A stretch of DNA of 64,000 nt. Origin: Melioribacteraceae bacterium (lineage in GTDB: Bacteria > Bacteroidota > Ignavibacteria > Ignavibacteriales > Melioribacteraceae). Below are positions 34,825 to 43,648 of this stretch, piece after piece. A program made the translations under genes and the position numbers. Within the stretch, counting starts at the first letter, position 1; every line of letters begins with the position of its first letter. The notes below the pieces were generated by a model, which was not told the DNA's origin, did no database searches, and worked only from the letters and a program-made list of their open reading frames with translations. The DNA lies in assembly GCA_030584085.1 (NCBI GenBank), contig CP129490.1, positions 248,001 to 312,000 on the forward strand, read 5' to 3'.

Positions 34825-35871
34825 TTATGCTATCGTAACATCCTTGCAAAGATATACGTCTTGAATTGTGTTTAATAATTTTACACCTTCTTCCATTGGT
34901 CTCTGAAATGCTTTGCGACCGGAAATCAAACCCATACCGCCAGCACGTTTATTAATTACCGCAGTTTTAGCCGCTTCGGCAAAATCGTTTTCTCCTGAAG
35001 CACCGCCGCTGTTTATTAATCCAGCTCTTCCCATATAGTTGTTAATAACCTGATAGCGGGTCAAGTCAATTGGGTTATCACTAGTCAGATCAGAATAAAC
35101 TTTTTTATGAGTTTTTCCGAACTTAATTGCGTTAAACCCGCCATTGCAATCCGGTAATTTTTGTTTGATAATATCGGCTTCGATAGTAACACCGAGATGA
35201 TTTGCCTGTCCTGTCAAATCAGCTGCCGTGTGATAATCTTTATCCGCTTTAAAATCAGAATTACGAAGATAACACCAAAGTATTGTTGCCATACCAAGTT
35301 CATGAGCATATTGAAAAGCTTCGCTAACTTCAATAATTTGTCTGGTACTTTCATCCGAGCCGAAATAAATTGTAGCACCTACTGCGGCAGCACCCATATC
35401 AAATGCTTGATCGACTCCCGCAAACATTATTTGATCATATTTATTCGGATAAGTTAGAAGCTCGTTATGATTCAGCTTAACGATGAAAGGAATTTTGTGA
35501 GCATATTTTCTTGATGTCATTCCAAGAACACCAAGCGTTGAAGCGACTGCATTGCATCCTCCTTCAACAGCAAGTTTAACAATATTTTCGGGATCAAAAT
35601 ATTCCGGGTTCGGAGCAAATGATGCACCGGCGGAATGTTCAATTCCTTGATCAACCGGAAGAATTGAAACGTATCCGGTTCCGGCTAATCGTCCACTACT
35701 AAAAATCCAATTTAGATTTTTTAAAACGTTCGGTGATCTGTCAGATTGAATAAAAATTCTGTCAATAAAATCCGGACCGGGAAGATGTAGTTTTTCTTTA
35801 GGGAATATTGCTTTGTAACTAAGCAATTGATCAGCTTCGGAACCGAGATATTCTTTAATTTTATCTATCAT
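34825..35871 (-). CDS. fbaB: Class I fructose-bisphosphate aldolase (FbaB/DhnA type)
   Basis: The 348-residue protein matches the archaeal-type class I aldolase. [18 protein letters not shown] contains the conserved aspartate, FIVKLNHN and the later [14 protein letters not shown] carry lysines including the Schiff-base position, and the phosphate-binding [11 protein letters not shown] and GLISGRKAF come near the end. It cleaves fructose 1,6-bisphosphate in glycolysis or forms it in gluconeogenesis. GAGGGTGAT precedes ATG. The upstream 14 bases recur before gpmA. Confidence 0.94.
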   Translation of the reverse strand: MIDKIKEYLGSEADQLLSYKAIFPKEKLHLPGPDFIDRIFIQSDRSPNVLKNLNWIFSSGRLAGTGYVSILPVDQGIEHSAGASFAPNPEYFDPENIVKLAVEGGCNAVASTLGVLGMTSRKYAHKIPFIVKLNHNELLTYPNKYDQIMFAGVDQAFDMGAAAVGATIYFGSDESTRQIIEVSEAFQYAHELGMATILWCYLRNSDFKADKDYHTAADLTGQANHLGVTIEADIIKQKLPDCNGGFNAIKFGKTHKKVYSDLTSDNPIDLTRYQVINNYMGRAGLINSGGASGENDFAEAAKTAVINKRAGGMGLISGRKAFQRPMEEGVKLLNTIQDVYLCKDVTIA

Positions 35872-35877
35872 ATCACC

Positions 35878-35891
35878 CTCAAATTTGATTT
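35878..35891. promoter_or_regulatory. CTCAAATTTGATTT motif upstream of fbaB
   Basis: This 14-base sequence contains the palindrome TCAAATTTGA and occurs identically, in the opposite orientation relative to the gene, at 42663-42676 upstream of gpmA. The right part also forms a 10-bp inverted repeat with AAATCAAATT at 35926-35935. It could be a shared regulator site for glycolytic genes; chance in AT-rich DNA is possible. Confidence 0.3.
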
Positions 35892-35933
35892 AAGTTATGC
35901 TTATAGTTAAAATATCTTAGCTACAAAATCAAA

Positions 35934-36626
35934 TTAAAAATATGCAGTTACACCAATGTGCACAGAAAGTAAATCTGTTTTTGATTCCAGAACATCATAG
36001 TAAACGTTACCGTTTTTCTGGTCGACTGTAATTGAACCTTCTGCAAGATATTCGGCATTGGTTCCGAACATATATCGAGCTTTCAGATCAAGATAAAGGG
36101 TTGATACATCACCAAGATTTTCAGATAACTTAATCAACAATCCGGCTCCGCCGCCATAACTCCAAGTATAGTCGTCAAAATTGGTTGAGCGAGCTATTTC
36201 TTCATTATCCCATTCACTTTCAATATTTGTTGAGGTGAAGATATAAGCACCGCCGAATAATCCTTCAACATAAGGTCTCCAAGTTCCGGTAAACGGTGAA
36301 ATCTGGAACAACAAATGAAAATTCAAAATACTGTTTGTTCTGTTTACATCCACCCACACATCAGGAATTGGGTTACTAAATCTTCGTCTTTCGGATTCTT
36401 CTCCATACACAAGGTATCCGACATTTAATCCAATGGTAAAGGGTCTTTCTTTGCTGGGTGACCAGAGCGTTCCATGAATATTAAATCCATAACCCAATCT
36501 ATCGACATTTTCTTTGAATTCCCCTTGCGGATAACCCAGCATTAAATGAATTCCGGCACTTTGAGCCTTTACAATCGATATCATTGAAATAAGAACAATT
36601 ATTGAAACTAAGAAGCGAAATTTCAT
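35934..36626 (-). CDS. Outer-membrane beta-barrel protein
   Basis: The 230-residue protein has a signal peptide ending at VKAQS and then amphipathic beta strands: GFNIHGTLWSPSK, FTIGLNVGYLVYG, LLFQISPFTGTWRPYVEGLF. It ends LLSVHIGVTAYF with a terminal phenylalanine. The pattern fits a small eight- to ten-strand porin-like barrel of the OmpA/OprF-like group in Bacteroidetes. Its role is unknown. It lies upstream of fbaB on the same strand with a 62-bp gap. Confidence 0.72.
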   Translation of the reverse strand: MKFRFLVSIIVLISMISIVKAQSAGIHLMLGYPQGEFKENVDRLGYGFNIHGTLWSPSKERPFTIGLNVGYLVYGEESERRRFSNPIPDVWVDVNRTNSILNFHLLFQISPFTGTWRPYVEGLFGGAYIFTSTNIESEWDNEEIARSTNFDDYTWSYGGGAGLLIKLSENLGDVSTLYLDLKARYMFGTNAEYLAEGSITVDQKNGNVYYDVLESKTDLLSVHIGVTAYF

Positions 36627-36726
36627 TACAATCCCTCTAAATTTTGTTTAGTAAATATAAAAAGTTTTTTACGGTAAGTTTGACGTTGATGAGTAGTTAA
36701 AGTTCTTCTAAGATGAGGTAATATTT

Positions 36727-37323
36727 TTAATTAAAAGATATTTCCCATTGATAAGCTTGTTTCAGCAAAGCAGCATATTCTTCGAAAGGAATTTCCCTTG
36801 CTCCGAACATACCTAAGTGATCGGTGTAATATTGAACATCCAGAACTTTGAATCCCTTCGCGTGGAGCCGCTCAATTAATTTTACTAAAGCGGCTTTTGA
36901 TGCTTGTGATTTCTTTGAAAACATAGATTCTCCAAAAAATGCACCGCGGAAAGTAACCCCATAAAGTCCGCCGACTAAATTTTGTTTCTCATAAACTTCA
37001 ACAGAATGTAAATGACCGAGTTGCATTATTCCTTCATATGCTTTTATTAATCTGTCATTTATCCAAGTTTCATTGCGGGAAGAGCAGTTTTTTACAACAT
37101 CCATTGTTGATTGATCGTATGAAAATGTGAAGTTGGTCTTCTTCATAAATTTTGAAAGTGAGCGTGGAATATTAAAACTATCGAGTGGAATGATTGTTCT
37201 AATTTCCGGCATATACCAATTAATTCTTCCGTTTTTTTCTGCCATAGGAAATGCACCGCGGGCATAGAGAAGAATCATATTCTTCGGGTCAAGATAATCG
37301 ATATTAGTTTGCTTGTTACTCAT
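36727..37323 (-). CDS. aat: Leucyl/phenylalanyl-tRNA--protein transferase
   Basis: The 198-residue protein shows the family N-terminus LLYARGAFPMAEKNGRINWY and the core LVGGLYGVTFRGAFFGESMF, ending with the KVLDVQYYTDHLGMFGA segment. It adds Leu or Phe from charged tRNA to the N-terminus of proteins with basic N-terminal residues, which marks them for ClpAP in the N-end rule. Its start overlaps the DUF2721 gene by 8 bp. Confidence 0.96.
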   Translation of the reverse strand: MSNKQTNIDYLDPKNMILLYARGAFPMAEKNGRINWYMPEIRTIIPLDSFNIPRSLSKFMKKTNFTFSYDQSTMDVVKNCSSRNETWINDRLIKAYEGIMQLGHLHSVEVYEKQNLVGGLYGVTFRGAFFGESMFSKKSQASKAALVKLIERLHAKGFKVLDVQYYTDHLGMFGAREIPFEEYAALLKQAYQWEISFN

Positions 37324-37807
37324 CAGCTTGAACTTCGAATCTGACGATTGAATATCCGCGTGCGGTTTCAGTCATCGCAAAAAGAATCCCGACAAATACC
37401 GCCAGCATTCCTAGTAAAAATGAACCGAGAATAATAATATCCAACTCAATGTTTTTAGTAAAGAATGCAATGCCGATTAAAAGTGACGATAGGATAAAAA
37501 ATGCAATAGCAACGGTGTAAGAGAGAACACAATTGCGAACGAGTTTGACTCTATACACAAGAAGAACTAACTGTTTGGATATACTTTCTAATCTAACATT
37601 GTCTTCGGTTTCATAAATCTCGCCACCGATTTTTAATTTGTATTTTCTTCTTTCTTCATTTAAAAGTCTAATTCGATTAACTACAATGGAATATTTATTG
37701 TTTATTCCGAGTAAAAGAAGTCCACACGCATTAATCATTACCGCGGGAGCGAGCATAAATTGAATTAGTTGAATTAGCGTTAATTCTTTTCCACCAAAGA
37801 TTTCCAT
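37316..37807 (-). CDS. DUF2721 membrane protein
   Basis: The 163-residue protein has an N-terminal membrane segment containing QFMLAPAVMINACGLLLLGI, a basic cytosolic loop (SIVVNRIRLLNEERRKYK) and two further transmembrane helices near the C-terminus. This matches DUF2721, whose function is unknown. GAGGA precedes ATG. It sits between the TPR lipoprotein and aat in an apparent three-gene unit. Confidence 0.85.
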   Translation of the reverse strand: MEIFGGKELTLIQLIQFMLAPAVMINACGLLLLGINNKYSIVVNRIRLLNEERRKYKLKIGGEIYETEDNVRLESISKQLVLLVYRVKLVRNCVLSYTVAIAFFILSSLLIGIAFFTKNIELDIIILGSFLLGMLAVFVGILFAMTETARGYSIVRFEVQADE

Positions 37808-37820
37808 ATTTCCTCAAAAA

Positions 37821-38543
37821 TCATTTACAAAATTTATTAAGAAAAACTATCGCAGTCGAATCTATTTTAAATGCTGAGTTGAAATCTTCACACGCTTCTT
37901 CATTTTTACCCAATTGAATTAACGACAATCCTCGCGATATAAAATTTTGCGGATTATCCGCAGAAATATGCAATGCTTGAGTATAATTTTCGATTGCACC
38001 TTCGAATTGTTTTAAACTGTCCAATACAGAACCGCGATTAAAGTAAAGAATTGAATTTGTTGTATCGAGTTCAATTGCTCTTGAATAATCTTCGAATGCT
38101 GATGTAAAATCCTTTATTGAGGTTTTTACATATGCGCGGTTATTTAGTGCTTCGGTATCGCGGGGATTTATTTGTAATGCTTGCGAAAAATCATCAATAG
38201 CTCTGTCATTTAAGCCGATATTAAAATAAGATGACCCACGACTTTTCAAAGCAACCGAGTTTTGAGGAAATAGTTGTAGAACATGAGTGTAATCTTTTAT
38301 AGCAAATTCGTAATTACCGATTGCAAAGTAAGCACTTCCTCTATTAAAATAATAATTTTGATTTGATGAATTTGCTTCTATTGCTTCTGTATATTTATCA
38401 ATTGCTTCTTGAAATTTTCCTTTATCATAAAGTTCATTACCTTGTTTATAATAAACTGGAGAAAGATCAATTGCTTGCTGGCATGATATTATTCCAGCCA
38501 GAATCAAAGAACTTAATAATATTTTAAATAAGTCAATTCGCAT
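37821..38543 (-). CDS. TPR-repeat lipoprotein
   Basis: The 240-residue protein has a lipoprotein signal ending at GIISCQQ and about six tetratricopeptide repeats, for example YYKQGNELYDKGKFQEAIDK, YYFNRGSAYFAIGNYEFAIK and LYFNRGSVLDSLKQFEGAIE. It should form a periplasmic or outer-membrane-attached protein-binding scaffold. It is the first gene of a unit with the DUF2721 gene and aat, 13 bp apart. Confidence 0.88.
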   Translation of the reverse strand: MRIDLFKILLSSLILAGIISCQQAIDLSPVYYKQGNELYDKGKFQEAIDKYTEAIEANSSNQNYYFNRGSAYFAIGNYEFAIKDYTHVLQLFPQNSVALKSRGSSYFNIGLNDRAIDDFSQALQINPRDTEALNNRAYVKTSIKDFTSAFEDYSRAIELDTTNSILYFNRGSVLDSLKQFEGAIENYTQALHISADNPQNFISRGLSLIQLGKNEEACEDFNSAFKIDSTAIVFLNKFCK

Positions 38544-38595
38544 TTTGGACTAAAATACTTATAATTCGGTTTACTTAAAACAGAGATTCTTATTA

Positions 38596-39501
38596 GTGAA
38601 ACTAAAAACAGAAACACTTTCTATTATTTACGCACTTAGTGCAGTATTACTTTGGTCAACTGTTGCAACGGCTTTTAAACTTACTTTAGCCGGATTAAAT
38701 TATGCCCAGCTTTTATTTTATTCGTCTTTAGCCAGCATGATGGTTTTGCTTGTGTTTGCTTATTACGAATCACCAAGAGATGTTCTTAATGTCTTTAAAG
38801 GTGAATCAATAGGTAAAAACTTACTTTTAGGATTGTTTAACCCGTTTTTATATTACTTAGTTTTATTTCAAGCGTACTCATTACTTCCAGCACAAGAAGC
38901 ACAACCTTTAAACTATACATGGCCGATTATGATTTCGATTTTTTCAGTGATCTTTCTCGGTCAGAGAATTACAATTCGTACAATTATCGGATTAGTTTTG
39001 GCATTTCTCGGTGTTGTTGTGATTGCAACTCGTGGAGATATATTTGGTTTGTCATTCCACAATTTATTTGGAGTAATTTTAGCAGTTGGAAGTTCTGTAA
39101 TTTGGGCAACTTTTTGGACAATGAGTTTGATTGATAAAAGAAAAAACTCCGTCAAATTATTTGCCTCATTTCTTTTCGGTTCAATTTTTACATTCGTTTT
39201 CGTGCTTGTATTCGAGTCATTTCACATTGAATCTATCGGTTACTTATTCGGAGCAATTTATATCGGTTTGTTCGAAATGGGGATTACATTCTTTTTGTGG
39301 ATGAAAGGAATGCAATTAAGTACAGATCAAGCAAAGACATCGACGCTTGCTTATTTATCGCCATTCATTTCATTATTATTTATTGCTTTAATACTTGGAG
39401 AAACAATTCTGTTCTCTTCAATTCTTGGGTTAATTTTAATTATTAGCGGGATATTGTATCAGCAGTTAGAGAATTTCAAAATTAGAAGATTCGAAAAATA
39501 A
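38596..39501 (+). CDS. EamA/DMT family transporter
   Basis: The 301-residue protein has ten hydrophobic segments arranged as two EamA repeats, each starting with a pattern like LLWSTVATAFKLTL or VIWATFWTMSL and ending near LGQRITI or LGETILF. Drug/metabolite transporters of this type export amino acids or other metabolites; the substrate is unknown. The start is GTG at 38596. The aldo/keto reductase gene follows after 11 bp with its own Shine-Dalgarno. Confidence 0.88.
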   Translation: MKLKTETLSIIYALSAVLLWSTVATAFKLTLAGLNYAQLLFYSSLASMMVLLVFAYYESPRDVLNVFKGESIGKNLLLGLFNPFLYYLVLFQAYSLLPAQEAQPLNYTWPIMISIFSVIFLGQRITIRTIIGLVLAFLGVVVIATRGDIFGLSFHNLFGVILAVGSSVIWATFWTMSLIDKRKNSVKLFASFLFGSIFTFVFVLVFESFHIESIGYLFGAIYIGLFEMGITFFLWMKGMQLSTDQAKTSTLAYLSPFISLLFIALILGETILFSSILGLILIISGILYQQLENFKIRRFEK

Positions 39502-39512
39502 TCGGAGTAATT

Positions 39513-40499
39513 ATGAACTACATTGCAGATGAAAATCGATACGAAAAAATTCAGTACAGAAGATGCGGAAGAAGCGGAATTAAACTTCCTTTAATCTCGC
39601 TTGGTTTGTGGCATAACTTTGGCGATGTCGATGATTTTGAAAACGGCAGAAAAATAATTTTAACTGCATTCGATAACGGAATCACTCATTTCGATTTAGC
39701 AAATAATTACGGTCCGCCCTACGGAACAGCCGAGAAAAATTTTGGTAAAGTTTTAGCAAATGATTTAAAACCTTACCGAGACGAATTGATAATTTCCAGT
39801 AAAGCGGGTTATGATATGTGGCCGGGTCCCTACGGGAATTTTGGTTCACGCAAATATTTAATTGCGAGCTGTGATCAATCGCTTAAAAGAATGGGTTTAG
39901 AATATGTTGATATATTTTATCATCATCGTCCCGATTACGACACACCACTTGAAGAATCAATGATGGCACTGGATCAAATTGTGAAAAGTGGTAAGGCACT
40001 TTATGCCGGGATATCAAATTATCCGGCTGACCGGACAACGGAAGCCGCAAGAATTATGAGAGAACTCGGAACTCCGTTATTAATTCATCAACCAAAGTAC
40101 AGCATGTTTGAAAGATGGATTGAGTGGGATTTAATAAATACATTGAATCACGAAGGAATAGGAGCGATTGTTTTTTCACCCCTTGCCCAAGGATTATTAA
40201 CGAATAAATATCTTAACGAAATTCCAAACGATTCGAGAGCTGCGAAGGAATGGGGGTTTCTAAAACGAGAAGAAGTCCGACAAAAAATTGATAAAGTAAA
40301 AAAGCTGAATGAAGTCGCAGCTCAACGCGGACAATCACTTGCTCAAATGGCAATAGCGTGGGTGCTTCGTCATCCCGTTGTAACTTCCGCTTTAATCGGT
40401 GCTAGTAAAGTCGATCATGTTTTGGATCTTATTAAAGTTCAAGATCAATTAGGGTTTTCTGAAGATGAGTATAATACTATTGGAGCAATTTTGAATTGA
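39513..40499 (+). CDS. Aldo/keto reductase, YghZ/MgrA-like
   Basis: The 328-residue (beta/alpha)8 protein has the catalytic tetrad in FDLANNYGPPYG (Asp, Tyr), ISSKAGYDMW (Lys) and IFYHHRPD (His). The GPYGNFGSRKYL loop and overall start are typical of the YghZ branch, which reduces L-glyceraldehyde 3-phosphate and methylglyoxal with NADPH. CGGAGTAA precedes ATG. It is co-transcribed with the EamA gene. Confidence 0.9.
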   Translation: MNYIADENRYEKIQYRRCGRSGIKLPLISLGLWHNFGDVDDFENGRKIILTAFDNGITHFDLANNYGPPYGTAEKNFGKVLANDLKPYRDELIISSKAGYDMWPGPYGNFGSRKYLIASCDQSLKRMGLEYVDIFYHHRPDYDTPLEESMMALDQIVKSGKALYAGISNYPADRTTEAARIMRELGTPLLIHQPKYSMFERWIEWDLINTLNHEGIGAIVFSPLAQGLLTNKYLNEIPNDSRAAKEWGFLKREEVRQKIDKVKKLNEVAAQRGQSLAQMAIAWVLRHPVVTSALIGASKVDHVLDLIKVQDQLGFSEDEYNTIGAILN

Positions 40500-40529
40500 T
40501 AGCAGAACTTTATTCTTAAGTGATATTTT

Positions 40530-41009
40530 TCAAGGTATGTATAAATACTTCATCTTAAAAAAAACATCATTTGCTGCTTCCGCTTTAAAGATGAATAGAG
40601 TCGTATCAAAATCTAACTTTTGAAAACCTAGTGAATAACTTCCTTTAGTAAAATAATCTTCTTCAAATTTATAGCAGGAACTTTCATTCTCATTACATAT
40701 AAAAAATTTTATTGTGTCAGATTTTTCAATAGTAAAATTTATAAATGTTGGTGGAGAAATTGGATTTGGGTATTTACGATCAATTTTAAGAGGTTTATAT
40801 TTCTTTCTTGGGATATCAGCAAGATTTCCCTCTTCATTCCACCGATACCCGTATGGCTTAACGGCAGCTTTTAAATTAGTGGAATCTATTTTTTCTGCTA
40901 TTGGATATTTTTTAGGTGGTGTTCCTCGCCGTGCTCTAAAATTATTAGCGGATTGAGAGCAGCCGATAAAAAATGAAATGATTATAAAAATTAAAAAATA
41001 ATTTCTCAC
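40530..41009 (-). CDS. Hypothetical lipoprotein
   Basis: The 159-residue protein has a lipoprotein signal ending at FFIGCSQS (Cys17), a basic proline-rich segment (RRGTPPKKYP), and a C-terminal beta-rich region (FINFTIEKSDTIKFFICNEN, SLGFQKLDFD). The last part could be a fibronectin- or carbohydrate-binding-like sandwich, but no family is assigned. It follows the MBL-fold gene on the same strand by 25 bp. Confidence 0.65.
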   Translation of the reverse strand: MRNYFLIFIIISFFIGCSQSANNFRARRGTPPKKYPIAEKIDSTNLKAAVKPYGYRWNEEGNLADIPRKKYKPLKIDRKYPNPISPPTFINFTIEKSDTIKFFICNENESSCYKFEEDYFTKGSYSLGFQKLDFDTTLFIFKAEAANDVFFKMKYLYIP

Positions 41010-41034
41010 TATTATAATTACTTATTATTGGCTA

Positions 41035-41982
41035 TTAATTCAACCTAAAAGTCTGCCCAATTTCCTCAATACCAATTTGCGGTCTAAATTTTGGTGCGGC
41101 GGCTAACATTCTATCAATCGGTTCATTAAAAGGTTCTTGTCCTTGTTGAAATGTTTTAGTGTGCATCGGAATAAAATACTTTGCATTAATTGAATCAGTC
41201 ATTTCTAAAGCTTGTTCCGGTGTGCAGTGACTTTGCAGCCAAGGATCGTAAGCACCGATCGGCATAAATGCGATATCAACATTTTCATTTTTTATTATTT
41301 CTAACTTATTGTGCATGCGCATATCACCACCAAACAAAATCGATTTTCCGTTTCGTTTAAGCAGATACGCATTATAGCTTCTTCCGTCTTTTATAAATCC
41401 GCGTGAACGATCTTTTTCCCATGGGAAACGCCAGCCGAAATGTTCAACTTCAAGAGCAGTAATATCAATTTCATTCGATTTTAGTTTATCATTCCAATCC
41501 ATAACATGCAGCGATTTCCAAGGAAGATTATCAATTACATCCTGTGTTAAGTATGCGGTAACTACATCAATTTGGTTTGGATATTTGTAAGCAAAATCTG
41601 ATAACGTGGGGTAATCCATGTGATCCATATGAGCGTGAGATAGTAAAATTAAATCTGGTTTAGGAATTTCATCGATCGTTAATGCAGGCGGAGTCATTCT
41701 TGATGGACCGATACTGGTTCCAAAAAAATATACACCGACCCTTTCCTTTAATACTGGATCGGTTAAAATCCATTTTCCGAAAAAATTGATCAGCATAGTT
41801 GAATGACCAATCCAAGTTACTGTTACTTCGGTATCTGACCATTGACTGGGATCCGGTTTAAAATTCAGCGGGAAAATACCGGAGGCTTCGGTATCGCTTG
41901 TTAATAGGAAACTCGGAATTAAATAACTTCCAATCGATGCCAAGAATCCTTTTTTTATAAATTTTCTTCGGGTTGATTTCAT
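41035..41982 (-). CDS. MBL-fold metallohydrolase with Tat-type signal
   Basis: The 315-residue protein begins with a twin-arginine signal, MKSTRRKFIKKGF, followed by a hydrophobic stretch. The metallo-beta-lactamase motif is LLSHAHMDHMD, with further ligands in LFGGDMRMH and YFIPMHTKTF. The pattern WIGHSTMLINFFGKWILTDP is typical of the UlaG/NAPE-PLD branch, which hydrolyses lactones or phosphodiesters. Export by Tat implies a folded metal-loaded periplasmic enzyme. The substrate is unknown. Confidence 0.85.
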   Translation of the reverse strand: MKSTRRKFIKKGFLASIGSYLIPSFLLTSDTEASGIFPLNFKPDPSQWSDTEVTVTWIGHSTMLINFFGKWILTDPVLKERVGVYFFGTSIGPSRMTPPALTIDEIPKPDLILLSHAHMDHMDYPTLSDFAYKYPNQIDVVTAYLTQDVIDNLPWKSLHVMDWNDKLKSNEIDITALEVEHFGWRFPWEKDRSRGFIKDGRSYNAYLLKRNGKSILFGGDMRMHNKLEIIKNENVDIAFMPIGAYDPWLQSHCTPEQALEMTDSINAKYFIPMHTKTFQQGQEPFNEPIDRMLAAAPKFRPQIGIEEIGQTFRLN

Positions 41983-42025
41983 GAATTATTAAACAAAGCA
42001 GTTAATGAAAAGATTCAATTTGGAT

Positions 42026-42478
42026 TTAGAACTCTACCTTATTGGTTAGTTCGTTGACGTCATCTGGTTTAATAGGGAAGTTACTCGAGAGAATTTTGCC
42101 TACTTCATTAATACCGAATATGATTCCTTCGGTATAGTGTCCGAGCTTAAATTCATTTTGGATTTCATCACGAATTTTATCCCATGTTGCTTGGTCAACC
42201 TTTTCATTAATTCCGGAATCGGCTAGGATGTAGAACTGTCTTAATAAAAGATTTACATAAATAAGAATCCCGGTTTTATCGCGTGTATAATTCATCCCAA
42301 GACGAAAGAATTCTTCTTCTGCGAGTTTTCTAATATCCTTTTTGTTCAATAGCGGAAGATCATCTTTTATAGCTACACGGATTTCACCGGCGGTTGTTTT
42401 TTCATTAAGTGAAATTGCCTCAGAAATTCTAAGGAAATCATCATCGGTGAAAAAATGATATATTAAGTTCTCATTCAT
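42026..42478 (-). CDS. TPM domain protein
   Basis: The 150-residue protein has the TPM (TLP18.3/Psb32/MOLO-1) fold pattern: an N-terminal helix, EKTTAGEIRVAIKDDLP, GMNYTRDKTGILIYVNLLLRQFYILAD and ADSGINEKV. No signal peptide is present, unlike many members, so it is probably cytosolic. The function of this single-domain form is unknown. Confidence 0.8.
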   Translation of the reverse strand: MNENLIYHFFTDDDFLRISEAISLNEKTTAGEIRVAIKDDLPLLNKKDIRKLAEEEFFRLGMNYTRDKTGILIYVNLLLRQFYILADSGINEKVDQATWDKIRDEIQNEFKLGHYTEGIIFGINEVGKILSSNFPIKPDDVNELTNKVEF

Positions 42479-42558
42479 TTGATGGGAAAAATATCAATTT
42501 GTTTGATGGAAGTAAACAAAGTTAAAAAAATAAGTGGCAGTTACACAAATTAAAATAA

Positions 42559-42630
42559 TGTCATTCCCGCGAAAGCGGGAATCTGAAACCAAACCTGGTA
42601 GATTCCCGTTAGAAGTACACGGGAATGACA
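42559..42630. repeat. Nested palindromic repeat, TGTCATTCCCG type
   Basis: Outer arms TGTCATTCCCG (42559-42569) and CGGGAATGACA (42620-42630) are perfect complements. Inside, CCCGC and GCGGG flank a GAAA loop (42567-42580), and GGGAATCT (42577-42584) can pair with AGATTCCC (42600-42607). The element can thus fold either as one long stem or as a branched structure. It lies in the 264-bp gap upstream of gpmA. Confidence 0.85.
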
Positions 42631-42662
42631 ACAGAGAAAATTAATAATAATTAATTTGTCAG

Positions 42663-42676
42663 CTCAAATTTGATTT
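42663..42676. promoter_or_regulatory. CTCAAATTTGATTT motif upstream of gpmA
   Basis: Identical to the 14 bases upstream of fbaB at 35878-35891. It lies 67 bases before the gpmA start, in a position that could overlap a promoter. Confidence 0.3.
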
Positions 42677-42742
42677 CCGCTCGGCACAGGTTTATTTTTG
42701 TACGGATAGTTGCAGAATTCATTAAGTATAAACGGAGATAAA

Positions 42743-43489
42743 ATGTACAAAGTAGTTTTAATTAGACACGGCGAGAGCGTTTGGAATAAGCTGAATCTTT
42801 TTACCGGCTGGACTGATGTTGATCTTTCCGAAAAGGGAATTCAAGAAGCACTTCAAGGCGGCAAAGTGTTAAAGGAAGAAGGTTACACTTTTGATATTGC
42901 TTACACTTCCGTATTGAAAAGAGCAGTAAAAACATTGAATATTGTATTAGATCAAATGGATTTGGATTGGATTCCTGTTGTGAAAAATTGGAGATTGAAC
43001 GAAAGACATTACGGTGCTTTACAAGGTTTGAACAAGGCAGAAACCGCCGAAAAATACGGTATGGAACAAGTTTTAGAATGGCGAAGAAGTTTCGATACTC
43101 CTCCGCCGGCATTAGAAGAAAGTGACGATCGTTATCCAGGCAAAGATCCTCGATATGCCGATCTTTCTAAAGATGAACTCCCTTTAACGGAAAGCTTGAA
43201 ATTGACTATCGACAGATTTTTACCTTACTGGCATGAAACAATCGCACCGACAATTAAATCCGGTAAGAAAGTTGTTGTTGTCGCCCACGGTAATAGTTTG
43301 AGAGCACTCGTAAAATATCTTGACAACATTTCGGAAGAGGAAATTGTTGGTCTTAATATTCCGACTGGAGTTCCATTAGTTTACGAACTAGATAAAAACT
43401 TAAAACCGATTAAAAGTTATTATTTAGGTGATCAAGAAAAAATTCAAGCTGCGATAAACTCTGTAGCAAAGCAAACTGAAAAGAAGTAG
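42743..43489 (+). CDS. gpmA: 2,3-bisphosphoglycerate-dependent phosphoglycerate mutase
   Basis: The 248-residue protein starts [15 protein letters not shown], with the phosphorylated histidine His9 in RHG. It contains [13 protein letters not shown] and the second histidine in [12 protein letters not shown]. It interconverts 2- and 3-phosphoglycerate in glycolysis. ATG 42743 is preceded by GGAGAT, while the frame up to 42710 lacks conservation. A CCCCGGGATT inverted repeat follows the stop. Confidence 0.96.
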   Translation: MYKVVLIRHGESVWNKLNLFTGWTDVDLSEKGIQEALQGGKVLKEEGYTFDIAYTSVLKRAVKTLNIVLDQMDLDWIPVVKNWRLNERHYGALQGLNKAETAEKYGMEQVLEWRRSFDTPPPALEESDDRYPGKDPRYADLSKDELPLTESLKLTIDRFLPYWHETIAPTIKSGKKVVVVAHGNSLRALVKYLDNISEEEIVGLNIPTGVPLVYELDKNLKPIKSYYLGDQEKIQAAINSVAKQTEKK

Positions 43490-43497
43490 CTAAGAAA

Positions 43498-43582
43498 AAA
43501 CCCCGGGATTTTTCAAGTATAGAATGGGAATGATAAATTCTGATTGTCAAATAGTTGCCGACTAATCCCGGGGTTTGAGTTT
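43498..43582. repeat. Long inverted repeat AAACCCCGGGATT after gpmA
   Basis: AAACCCCGGGATT (43498-43510) and AATCCCGGGGTTT (43564-43576) are perfect 13-bp complements separated by 53 bases, then GAGTTTTT follows. It begins nine bases after the gpmA stop and could terminate transcription. The left part recurs after radA at 15402, so it is also a dispersed repeat. Confidence 0.75.
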
Positions 43583-43648
43583 TTCCCTTGATTTTAAGTC
43601 TCGTTTTCCCAAATTTCGATTCAAATTAAATGATTTTTAAGGAAATCT

